DNA from: Cyprinodon diabolis
Taxonomy: Eukaryota > Chordata > Actinopteri > Cyprinodontiformes > Cyprinodontidae
Direction: 5' to 3'
DNA length: 64,000 bases
Assembly (NCBI GenBank): GCA_030533445.1
Contig: CM060081.1
Coordinates: 35,114,111-35,178,110, forward strand
Each line of letters opens with the position of its first letter. Within the stretch, counting starts at the first letter, position 1. A program made the position numbers and the translations under genes. Positions 47,531-57,376 of this stretch are shown here, piece by piece. The notes beneath the pieces were generated by a model. The model worked only from the letters and a program-made list of their open reading frames with translations, was not told where the DNA came from and did no database searches.

Positions 47531-50500
47531 AGTGCACCGCCATGGAAATTACTTAGGAAAACTCTGGAGAGAGTGAATACTAATAATTGAACTTTTAAGA
47601 AGACATGAGGTTTTTACCCTTTTCTACATATTATTAGTCAAACTGAAAGAAAAAGAAAAATATCTAAGCCTACATTATGTTACCCAAGGTCTTCATGCCT
47701 TTCTATGTCTTCTAATTGACAAGTACACCTCAATGTCAAACATTCTTTTTCTTTTATTTTTCAAAAAAGTTCAATCAAGTTGAATTAAGGAGTTATGTTA
47801 AGACAGAATGTAAAAAAGTAAAGGGGACAAAACGGGCAAACAGATTACACAGCCAAGCTCGGTTGGATATGTTCAGTAAATACCAGGGACAGCACATTCA
47901 ATACAGAGCTAAAATTAGCTGAGATGGACCCGTTATTACTTTGCTTATCTGGCAGACAGCGAAACTAGTTTTGCACTGTGTGAGAGTCACAGAGTTTCTT
48001 TTCCTCTTGCAGAGGATCTGTCACTTAGCTTTTCCTACTCGGATCCCCACTATTACACTGAACCTCATAAGTACTGTTTAGATATTTTTTAGAAAAGTTA
48101 CTCAACTTTTTATTTTACCTCTAAACTCATCATCTGCACTTTTAAAGCCATTTTCAGATATATTAAAAAGCCTTATTTGGAGACGGGAGTTTTTATTGTT
48201 AATAATTATCAGAACTTGATAACTGTATATGGTATAATTTTATTAAGTATAATAAATAAAGTATAATATAAAGTACAATTTAATTCACACAAGCTCTGGT
48301 ACCATAACTACTGGAAATAAGCATCTGCTTATGGATGGATGGATGGATGGATGGATGGATGGATGGATGGATGGATGGATGAAAAGATAAAATGAAACCC
48401 TGCATCTGGCTTTTGTTGAACTGCTCTTGGAACCTAAAAATCCTGATAAGTTATAAATATCAGGGGAAAACCTTCTTGCAAAATCCCTGAATCAGCAACA
48501 GAGACTAAATGGACCCAAACTGACAATTATCTAAATTTGACAAACCACATGCTAATTCACTTGTACTACTGTAGTTACACAGAATCCACAGTCTTTACAC
48601 AGTCATTAAAACATATTTTTAAAACTCAAATATGCATTGTCTTTTAATGATTTTATCATCTCTATGGTCCATCAGAAGCAGGTTGTTGTTGCAAGGTCTT
48701 CTAACACATTTCTGCTTTTCTGAGTCAAAAAGGGGCCTTCTCTTCTAGGAAAACAATCAGTGCAATACACATGAAAACCAGTCGTTCATTCTCCCACCAC
48801 TGGTTACTGTGGGAGTGTATGGAATCTTGAAATCCAGCCAACAACCTCAGAAACATGTTGTTGTCTCTGTTAAATATGTCAAGAACAGAATGCCACGATG
48901 TCACTTCCCTGAGGGAATATGTCTAGGGCCAAAACAAGAGCACAAATAACTCCACAAACAACAGAACCCTTCGTGCTTTTAATATATGCACTGGGGTCAG
49001 GAAAAAAGAGAATATATGTATGTAAATTCTGTAAGTATACTAATTACGAAGATGTGTTATAAGCAGGCTTAGGTTTGGACAAACTTGGTGGCAAATTTAG
49101 AAAAGTATCAGTGTAAACATGTTCGCTTAAGTGAAAAAGTCTGATGCATCATAGATTATTTTTAGATACCTCAAGCTTTAACATAAGCTTTAATTCGTGT
49201 CGAAACTACGTTAGGTGTTAAAGTTCAACACATAACCAGGACCTAAAAAAAGCTATTTAAATTACTTTTAAAAAGTACTGTAGCCATGCCGAACTATGAT
49301 TTTAAAGGTGCACTATATAATATCTTTACCTTAATAAATCCTCTCCTCAGTCCCAGGTATGACAATTGTTTATGAAAAGTGTTTATGAAATGATTGAGGG
49401 GGTCTGTAACCTACTACTTCTGCCTCTGGCCAGAAAACCACACTTGAAACTTTCAATGTCATCAACTCAGTGGCATTTTCGCAGTATTGTTCTTGTTCTC
49501 GCAGTAAACTGCAGCTTTATGGCAGCCCAATGTAACCCACTGGCATCAAGAGCCACATTTCCATTGCTGCGCTACTCACAGGTGATCATAGAACACTTCT
49601 AGAGACAGCAAGAAAAAAGGCAATGGAAATCTCTGTCGAAAGAGGAAAGAAACAGGAAAAGTGCACTAGATTAGGACATTTACTCAAGAGGCAGACTTGC
49701 ACTTAACTGATATTGATTGATTGATTTATAGACTTTATTGATCTCACAGTGAAGAAATTTACTTGTTATATCGGCTCAATAGTCAAAAAGAAGGTGCCAA
49801 AAAGGAGGAAAAGGTGCATGGGTGGGGTGAGCTGAAGTCTCTTATTCAACAGCATCATTACACACTGTTATTGCACAAGGTTCTAAATGGGTATTTATAT
49901 AAATATGTATTTATATATATAGTTATTGCTCTGGGTATTAAATATAAAACTGGTTATTGCACAGGGTATTAAATAGTGATTGCACATTAATTATTGTACA
50001 AGTTATTGCAGTTATATCTATATTTATTGAGTAACAACTTGCAGCAAAAAAGCTGCTGTGTACTGGCTTACATTATATTAAATTAGATATACAATACTGC
50101 CTACCTCTTCAGATATTTTGAATCAAAATTGGTCTTCCAGCTGCTTAGAGAATGACAGTGCAGGTTGTGGGGTCCAGGGCACACAGAGGGCAGTAAGTGT
50201 TTACAACAGTGCTATTTTTGAAGGGTCCTGTGGGGAGAGTGCCGGTCAAATATTAACTGCTGCCTAAAATAGTACAACTCAGAATAAAGTTATATAGATT
50301 CACTGACAGTACTAACATTACCAGAACTTTCAATTTTATTGTTGCGTTTTTTTCTATGTGACAACATGTCAAGCTAGAGACAAAACTGACCCTTAAACCA
50401 GGTTTACTTAGCATTTACTCTACAGGTTGTAAGTCCAAGCATTCCAATGAGTGTTTGACATAACTCTTGAACTTCGAAGAAAACTTTTGGAGACTGTGGC

Positions 50501-51583
50501 AAAACCATGAATAGTTCTACCAAGGGTCATTTTGAGTTATTTTCAGATCCGTCAAGAGTGGAGTCTAACTTTCCAATGATGTCAAACTCAAAAGAGAAAT
50601 GAAGATATGACCATTTGAATGGTGGTTCCTTCAGAGTACTTTAGACAAAAAAAAAACAGGCATAAAAAAACAATCGCCATTTGGCTCCCTTCCCACTGGC
50701 AAAAAAAGCTGGGTCTGACCCCCCACTTGAAAGCTGCGTGGTCTCTTTCCCCCCAAAGCTGTGTCTGGTCACACCATCAGGCTGGGTTAGCTTTGATGAT
50801 GTCACCAGTGTGATATAAATCAGAATAGTAAAAAATGGAGAGCAACATGGAATGGAGCCAGAGCATAGCAAGTGAACGTTATTGTTTTGCTCTTTTGTCC
50901 TTCCGAATCATTCTCACAAGAGCTGTGTCAAGTTTATTAAATGTAAACAGAGATGTTTCGGCTTGATAAATCAGACTTCGCTGGCCTGGTGTATTAACTT
51001 CCGTAAATCCGTGTGGGTTTAAGGCATCGGGCCCCACAAGAAGCAGTCGGCCCCCATAAGATGCTATTTTTCCAGAAAATTTGGTTTTAATTCTTATTGC
51101 TTAACACTAACCCTTACCCTAACCATTACCAACACATACCTTAACATAAACAACATTTCTTTCACACCTAATCCTAAGCCTAAACACAACCCAAAAAGAG
51201 AACTTCTTCACATGGGTACCAGCTGTTGGTCCCCATAAATATAAGTCCCAAAAATATAGCAAATTTCAGGGATTTCAGGGATAAAACATCCATGGGCAGA
51301 GGAACCCACACACATACGTACAAATACACATGCAAATAAATAAAAAACTGAGTGAAACTTGACATTTACAAATATTGAAGTGTTTTATCTTTCCATCTTT
51401 TTGTTTTTGTTGTTGCATCATAATTGCAACTTGGTCTGAAATTAACATATTGGTAAGATTATTATTTCCACTCTTTTTAATTTTTATTTTTGCTTTTCAG
51501 CAATAGACCGTTCAATAGAAAAGACAGTATTCTGAAAGACATCAGTTTGGGAGCTGTCATTGTGTATGTCTGATCACAATGCA
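47531..51583. other. No gene seen; microsatellite and minor repeats
   Basis: Mostly AT-rich. Contains the ATGG microsatellite at about 48,331-48,382. A segment near 49,303 starting AAAGGTGCACTATATAATAT resembles the left end of a fish MITE whose right end was not found. No exon-like block. Confidence 0.4.
48331..48382. repeat. ATGG/GGAT microsatellite
   Basis: Thirteen perfect tetranucleotide units in a row. Confidence 0.95.
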
Positions 51584-51729
51584 GGGGTCCGTTTCATGAA
51601 GCAGGTGTAACAAATTAAGATTCAAATCCGCAACTCTACATTGATCTAGCCAAAAGGCAGAAACTCTGAGTGTTCGGTTTCACAACGGCTATGAATTAGT
51701 TCTATCACAAATATATTCTATCACAAATA

Positions 51730-52977
51730 CACTATATTGCCAAAAGTATTTGCTCACCTGCCTTGACTCACATATGAGCTTAAGTGACATCCCGTTCCTA
51801 ATCCATAGGGTTCAATATGACGTCGGTCCACCCTTTGCAGCTAGAACAGCTTCAACTCTTCTGGGAAGGCTGTCCACAAGGTTTAGGAGTGTGTTTATGG
51901 GAATTTTTGACCATTCTTCCAGAAGCGCATTTGTGAGGTCGCACACTGATGTTGGACGAGAAGGCCTGGCTCTCAGTCTCCGCTCTAATTCATCCCAAAG
52001 GTGTTCTATCGGGTTGAGGTCAGGACTCTGTGCAGGCCAGTCAAGTTCATCCACACCAGACTCTGTCATCCATGTCTTTATGGACCTTGCTTTGTGCACT
52101 GGTGCACAGTCATGTTGGAAGAGGAAGGGGCCAGCTCCAAACTGTTCCCACAAAGTTGGGAGCATGGAATTGTCCAAAATGTCTTGGTATGCTGAAGCAT
52201 TCAGAGTTCCTTTCACTGGAACTAAGGGGCCAAGCCCAGCTCCTGAAAAACAACCCCACACCATAATCCCCCCTCCATCAAACTTTACACTTGGCACAAT
52301 GCAGTCAGACAAGTACCGTTCTCCTGGCAACCGCCAAACCCAGACCCGTCCATCAGATTGCCAGATGGAGAAGCGCGATTCGTCACTCCAGAGAACGCGT
52401 CTCCACTGCTCTAGAGTCCAGTGGCGGCGTGCTTTACACCACCGCATCCGACGCTTTGCATTGCACTTGGTTATGTATGGCTTGGATGCAGCTGCTCGAC
52501 CATGGAAACCCATTCCATGAAGCTCTCTGCGCACTGTTCTTGAGCTAATCTGAAGGCCACATGAAGTTTGGAGGTCTGTAGTGATTGACTCTGCAGAAAG
52601 TTGGCGACCTCTTCGCACTATGCGCTTCAGCATCCGCTGACCCCGCTCCGTCAGTTTACGTGGCCTACCACTTCGTGGCTGAGTTGCTGTCGTTCCCAAA
52701 CACTTCCATTTTCTTATAATACAGCTGACAGTTGACTGTGGAATATTTAGGAGCGAGGAAATTTCACGACTGGATTTGTTGCACAGGTGGCATCCTATCA
52801 CAGTTCCACGCTGGAATTCACTGAGCTCCTGAGAGCGACCCATTCTTTCACAAATGTTTGTAAAAACAGTCTGCATGCCTAGGTGCTTGAATTTATACAC
52901 CTGTGGCCATGGAAGTGATTGGAACACCTGATTCCAATAATTTGGATGGGTGAGCAAATACTTTTGGCAATATAGTG
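51730..52977 (-). mobile_element. Complete Tc1-like transposon
   Basis: 1,248 bp with inverted ends of about 30 bp: CACTATATTGCCAAAAGTAT plus TTGCTCACC at each side. It is flanked by TA dinucleotides at 51,728-51,729 and 52,978-52,979. The short ends set it apart from Sleeping Beauty-type elements with 200-bp IR/DR ends. One uninterrupted transposase gene fills it on the minus strand. Confidence 0.93.
51812..52843 (-). CDS. Tc1-like transposase, full-length DD34E
   Basis: 343 residues from [10 protein letters not shown] to the stop; it cuts and pastes the element by binding its inverted ends. The N-terminal paired-like double HTH covers about 1-115 ([17 protein letters not shown] within the second HTH, with GRPRKL linker at 59-64). 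The catalytic acids are D154 in LWSDESRF, D245 in FQHDCAPVH and E280 in [10 protein letters not shown], with 34 residues between the last two. The family G-rich box [12 protein letters not shown] is intact. The open frame extends upstream past the inverted repeat into flanking DNA to 53,050; starts at 52,876 (354 aa) or 52,843 are inside the element, and 52,843 (MGRS) fits family length (about 340 aa) best. No stop or frameshift is present. Confidence 0.93.
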   Translation of the reverse strand: MGRSQELSEFQRGTVIGCHLCNKSSREISSLLNIPQSTVSCIIRKWKCLGTTATQPRSGRPRKLTERGQRMLKRIVRRGRQLSAESITTDLQTSCGLQISSRTVRRELHGMGFHGRAAASKPYITKCNAKRRMRWCKARRHWTLEQWRRVLWSDESRFSIWQSDGRVWVWRLPGERYLSDCIVPSVKFDGGGIMVWGCFSGAGLGPLVPVKGTLNASAYQDILDNSMLPTLWEQFGAGPFLFQHDCAPVHKARSIKTWMTESGVDELDWPAQSPDLNPIEHLWDELERRLRARPSRPTSVCDLTNALLEEWSKIPINTLLNLVDSLPRRVEAVLAAKGGPTSY

Positions 52978-53430
52978 TATGTGCACTCACATTTAAACGC
53001 GTGTGCAATAAGTACGGAAAGCCATTATCAGTGGAGCACCGATTCGACAAGTCCCCATGACAACAGGAGGTGCCTATCTCATCCCACTGGAACTATGCAC
53101 AAAACTATGACAAAAATCTGACTATATCTGGAAATATGACAACATGATTGGCTGTAATGAGAGCGGAGACAGAGGACACGGAGTTTACTGAAGAAAACCT
53201 GCTACCGAACAGGGTAGCTCTGGGGAGAATGTTACTACGGTGACTGAAACAGAGGTTGAGGAAACTCTCTTAGTGAACTGGAAAAATACGAGTTTCCCTG
53301 TTTTCAGGTTTAAACATCTTAAGAGTTTTCGGTAAACCTGCTTCATGAAACAGCATAAACATAAAAAATATTAAAAAGCATTTAAAGAACACACATCCAT
53401 ATAAAAAGACATCTACCTACTCCTATGTTT

Positions 53431-53875
53431 CTCCCCTTTTGGACTTCTATTTGAGTTTCTTTTTGTGTTTTCAATTATCTAGGCCATTCTGTTTTGTTGA
53501 TTTTTGGTTTCTTTCCATTTTGTATTATATCTAAGCTGGGTTGTGTTTTTTTTTTTTTGCTCTCTGTTGTCCTCTAAAGTACCAGTCTCCTTTCCCTTAG
53601 CTCCCTTCTAGTTACTTCTATCCACACCTGCTCCATATCAGCTCATTAGCCCATTCTTTGTTCTGTCTCCCATATATATATATACACCTCCCCTGCAGTT
53701 CATCAGGGCTGGTTTCTCATCATTACTTGGCTCATCATGTGTGTTTTCCCCTGGTTTTTGGTTGCCTATATTTTGTTCTTGGATTTTGCTTCTGTTCCCT
53801 TTTTTGATTTCATAAAACCTACAAGAACTCATCTTTGCATTTGGGTCCTTAACCAACCACCACCCAACCCTGACA
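53431..53875 (+). repeat. LTR-like fragment, family B copy 2
   Basis: Ends CATTTGGGTCCTT...CCAACCCTGACA, an LTR-type 3' end. Carries the TATATATATATACACCTCC block and TCCACACCTG shared with 34,856-35,184. The left boundary is not clear. Probably a solo LTR. Confidence 0.5.
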
Positions 53876-54305
53876 CCTACAGCTCCTTTCTCAGCCTGAT
53901 CACAGAGCTCAGGTTCTGTCTATCTGATTATTGTATTGAGGGAGAGTTTTATTTCAGTGATCAGGCTGTTGTGTTTTGGAGCATTATTATGAACTTAAAA
54001 CACAACAAAAAACTGTCTACATTTGGGTTTACATGGGAAAGGCTGACACGCACTCAAGCTAAAGCAGACTCCCTTCTTTAGTTTTGCCAATAGGCGTAGT
54101 TGAGATAATAATGACAGGTTACATGATTAATTATTTAAACCTGGATTCTCAACACATGAAATTTGCAACAACAAAAAATTGATATAAAAACAAAAATAAT
54201 TTAGGTGGGCTTGAGAACATTTAGGGAGGCTTGAGGGGGTTGAGTATGGTGGCTGGGAAGTGCAAATCAACAATACAAAATCTGAAACACTTTTACAAAT
54301 TTTGA

Positions 54306-54566
54306 AACAACTCTACATTTGAGAAAACAAAATTACAACAAACGAAACACTTTTACAAATCATAAAACAAATTTACATTTCAGAAAACAAAATTACAACA
54401 AACGAAACACTTTTACAAATCATAAAAAAAATTTACATTTCAGAAAACAAAATTACAACAAACGAAACACTTTTACAAATCATAAAACAAATTTACATTT
54501 CAGAAAACAAAATTACAACAAACGAAACACTTTTACAAATCATAAAACAAATTTACCTTTCAGAAA
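54306..54566 (+). repeat. 60-bp tandem array, left arm
   Basis: About 4.3 units of exactly 60 bp, each containing AAAACAAAATTACAACAAAC and GAAACACTTTTACAAATCAT. Units differ by one to a few bases. It happens to read open on + as a repeated peptide, which is not a gene. Confidence 0.92.
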
Positions 54567-54654
54567 ACACTTTTACAACTGACAAAATCTGACGGAAAGG
54601 GAGGGACTGTCTTCGAAGCTTACCCGGAAGTGATAACCGGAGAGTTCATGCAGG

Positions 54655-54939
54655 ATGGAAGCTAATCGAGTTGCGTTTTGCCCGTTCTGCGGCACTCATA
54701 TGAGCAGTTTAACGCGGTTTTGTTTTTCCTGTGGTCGGTCCTTGGAGTTTTTAAATGGTACAGAACAGACGGTAGAACCAGATATGCTGCAGCTGTGCAT
54801 ATATTATTTTATTGAGTGTCACTCGTACGTTGTAATCGTAGACATGATGCCATGTTTACATGGTGTACACATCAGCTTCAGGTCTCTGAAAAGCAAACTG
54901 AATGATGCCGGTCTTGTGCGAGATTCTGTTTCCCTGTGA
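54655..54939 (+). pseudogene. Zinc-ribbon ORF, left arm (fragment of a transposon protein)
   Basis: 94-codon frame starting MEANRVAFCPFCGTHMSSLT. C9/C12 and C23/C26 form a CxxC...CxxC zinc ribbon. The segment CLHGVHISFRSLKSKLNDAG resembles the start of fish transposon proteins with an integrase core, where HGI.IS.RTLK.RL...GL precedes the catalytic domain. A GT follows LNDAG (AATGATGCCGGTCTTG), which could be an old splice donor. The protein is nearly identical to the right-arm copy (residues 1-85, three differences), so it is part of the inverted arm, not a host gene. Confidence 0.6.
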
Positions 54940-55272
54940 AAATCTGTTCCCCCTGTTTCGGGAGCGCTCATTGCAGCCAGAGAGGCGGATCTGACCATTT
55001 TCAAGGCGCTCCTGATCATTTTTCAGTGAAAACAGCTCATATAATCATGTCAACTTTGTAACATACAGTTTAATTGTTTACTCTTTTTACAAATTTGTAA
55101 AAAAAATACATTAACGAGGACTTCTTAAGCTGTTTTGTGTTGTTTTTTTAAACGCCAAGAGAATCGGCATTTCTCCAACTTTTGTCCCTTCAGCCTGACA
55201 GAAAAAAACGGCAGTCACCAAACAGATTTCCAACACGTAGTGTATTTTCTATTTTTCATTGCTGATATAAGA

Positions 55273-55703
55273 GGATGGAAACTGGCTGATAGCAGGGAAC
55301 ACACATTAGAATTTCTGGTTAGTCCCCTTCTAATGTAAAATACTGAAATAATCCGGTCCCGCCTTTGATTTTTGCAAATAAATAGTAAATATGACCAAAT
55401 CCACAGGATTTGTTGTTGATGGTGAGAGGAATAAGCACAGTTAAAGACCTGCAGGTACATTTACTTCTTCCCATGTTATGGAGGGGAACAGATTATTTCA
55501 GTCAACTGAAACATTCATTCTCGCCTCTCCTCCTCCCAGATCTTTGGGAAATAAAGAGCAAATGTTTCCAATTTCTTTAAAATTGAGATGTGTGATATAT
55601 TATACTAGAAATGTCCTTATCCAGTAATATTTCATATTTTACATTAGAAGGGGATTAATCAGAAATTGTAATGTGTGTGCCCAGCTATCAGCCAGTTTCC
55701 ACC
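55273..55703. repeat. Inner inverted repeat of the foldback element
   Basis: 55,273-55,355 and 55,621-55,703 are inverted copies, beginning GGATGGAAACTGGCTGATAG and GGGTGGAAACTGGCTGATAG inward, and are about 80% alike. The loop is 265 bp. Confidence 0.8.
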
Positions 55704-55705
55704 CT

Positions 55706-56037
55706 GGCCTGCTATAATTTGTTCCCCCCTTATAACTTTAAGAAATAAAGGTCTATCACCTCCAAAGTTTCAGGGGTTAGTTGTCATTATAAAAGATGCT
55801 TATAAGCAAAAAATGGAAAAACTGGGACCTGTTTTGCCTGATTTAGACAGGGGGAACAGATTATAGCAGGTGGCCTGCTATAATTTGTTCCCCCCTTATA
55901 ACTTTAAGAAATAAAAGTCCATCACCTCTAAAGTTTCAGGAATGAATTGTCATCATAAAAGATGCTTATAAAGCAAAAAATGGAAAAACTGGGACCTTTT
56001 TTGTCTGTTATAGACAGGGGGAACAGATTACAGCAGG
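55706..56037. repeat. Two direct copies of a 165-bp palindrome-ended unit
   Basis: Units 55,706-55,870 and 55,872-56,037. Each begins CCTGCTATAATTTGTTCCCC after GG and ends GGGGAACAGATTA(T/C)AGCAGG, so every unit has about 20-bp inverted ends. Units are about 93% alike by eye. The AACAGATTA/TAATTTGTT motif also appears at 54,943 and 55,485. Confidence 0.88.
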
Positions 56038-56642
56038 TTTTATTTCAATTCTGGCAATATGGGATGAAATAAAACGGCTGATGTTAGAACACAAACTGTT
56101 TATTAAGGATACTACAACATAGATAAATTGTAAGTTAACATAAAACAAAAATATAGATTTAAGTACTAAATTTCAACCAGGAAAAAAATATTTCCTTTTG
56201 CATATAGTCTTTAATGATTGCACGTGCACTCCATTTTCTATTTCATTTTTATTACAAGTATATGGTTTACAATTGTTTTCAATGGGATGAGAACATTTGG
56301 ACACTGTGAAACAATGAGAGATTTTTTTAAGGAACGTGTGGAAAAGAACAAGGATCTGTTTGCTTTCAGAGGGAGGAGTAGACACTGCTGTCAGCGACCA
56401 GCTTTCAAGCAAACGTTTGTGTTTTATTATTAGTTTTAGATCAATATCACTGGCGATATTCTGCTATAACATGTGAAGTAAAGAATAAAACATTAAAGCT
56501 CAACTTTCATACACGTAAAACCTTTCTAATTTCAAGTTCTGCACGTTGGAATTGAGGCGGAGTTAACTCGGGTTGTTCTTCCTACTCCATGCGCGCTCCC
56601 GACGAGGGGATACAAATTTTCGCAGGGATAACTACCTTGGCA

Positions 56643-56909
56643 TTACATTACCTTGGCATCATTCAGTTTGTTTTTCAGAGACCTGAAGCTGATGTGTACA
56701 CCATGTAAACATGACATCATGTCTACGATTACAACGTACGAGTGACACTCAATAAAATTATATATGCACAGCTGCAGCATATCTGGTTCTACCGTCTGTT
56801 CTGTACCATTTAAAAACTCCAAGGACCGACCACAGGAAAAACAAAACCGCGTTAAACTGCTCATATGAGTGCCGCAGAACGGGCAAAACGCAACTCGATT
56901 AGCTTCCAT
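56643..56909 (-). pseudogene. Zinc-ribbon ORF, right arm
   Basis: 88 codons on minus, the inverted copy of 54,655-54,939, with differences Y50N, P66S and S80N in the shared part. After NDA it diverges to KVM and stops. Both zinc-ribbon cysteine pairs are kept. Confidence 0.6.
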
Positions 56910-56999
56910 CCTGCATGAACTCTCCGGTTATCACTTCCGGGTAAGCTTCGAAGACAGTCCCTCCCTTTCCGTCAGATTTTGTCAGTTGTAAAAGTGTTT

Positions 57000-57310
57000 T
57001 CTGAAATGTAAATTTGTTTTATGATTTGTAAAAGTGTTTCGTTTGTTGTAATTTTGTTTTCTGAAATGTAAATTTGTTTTATGATTTGTAAAAGTGTTTT
57101 GTTTGTTGTAATTTTGTTTTCTGAAATGTAAATTTGTTTTATGATTTGTAAAAGTGTTTCGTTTATTGTAATTTTGTTTTCTGAAATGTAAATTTGTTTT
57201 ATGATTTGTAAAAGTGTTTCGTTTGTTGTAATTTTGTTTTCTGAAATGTAAATTTGTTTTATGATTTGTAAAAGTGTTTCGTTTGTTTTAAATTTGTTTT
57301 CTCAAATGTA
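57000..57310 (-). repeat. 60-bp tandem array, right arm
   Basis: About five units of 60 bp, the reverse complement of the left array. Most units differ at one or two bases. Confidence 0.92.
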
Positions 57311-57376
57311 AAGTTGTTTCAAGATTTTTAAAAGTGTTTCAGATTTTGTATTGTTGATTTGCACTTCCCAGCCACC

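Larger units (their letters stand above)
51584..53353. mobile_element. Harbinger-like MITE split by a Tc1 insertion
   Basis: The ends TCCGTTTCATGAAGCAGGTG (left) and CTGTTTCATGAAGCAGGTTT (right, read inward) form an inverted repeat that continues imperfectly to AAGAT. Without the Tc1 copy it would be about 520 bp. I recognise the CTGTTTCATGAAGCAGGTT ends from fish Harbinger-type MITEs, but the target duplication is unclear. Confidence 0.55.
54248..57376. mobile_element. Foldback-like element with long tandem-repeat arms
   Basis: Both ends read GGTGGCTGGGAAGTGCAAAT inward, and the match continues for about 0.7 kb (54,248-54,910 against 56,655-57,376). Each arm has, from outside inward, a 60-bp tandem array and an 85-codon zinc-ribbon reading frame. 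The 1.7-kb centre has another inverted pair and two direct copies of a palindrome-ended unit. Flanks share GTTGAG but no exact duplication could be fixed. No transposase catalytic domain is visible, so it is non-autonomous. Long arms made of tandem repeats resemble foldback-class DNA transposons. Confidence 0.75.

Noticed and set aside
51107..51180. Telomere-like CTAACCC/CCTAACC text
   Set aside because: Only a few imperfect units in an AT-rich repeat; not an interstitial telomere array.
51750..52520. 256-codon open frame on the + strand
   Set aside because: It is the antisense shadow of the Tc1 transposase gene and has no family resemblance of its own.
52844..53050. N-terminal extension of the Tc1 transposase frame to 53,050
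   Set aside because: Most of it crosses the inverted repeat into the flanking MITE; the start at 52,843 (or 52,876) lies inside the element and fits family length.
54306..54566. Possible CRISPR-like array
   Set aside because: Units are contiguous with no unique spacers, the array is duplicated in inverse orientation, and the DNA is from a vertebrate.
54319..54582. Repetitive 87-codon ORF (RKQNYNKRNTF... repeats)
   Set aside because: Produced by the 60-bp tandem array, whose length is a multiple of three, so any open frame repeats. No gene signal.
54655..56909. Zinc-ribbon ORF as a host gene pair
   Set aside because: The two copies sit exactly within the inverted arms of one mobile element, so they are element sequence.
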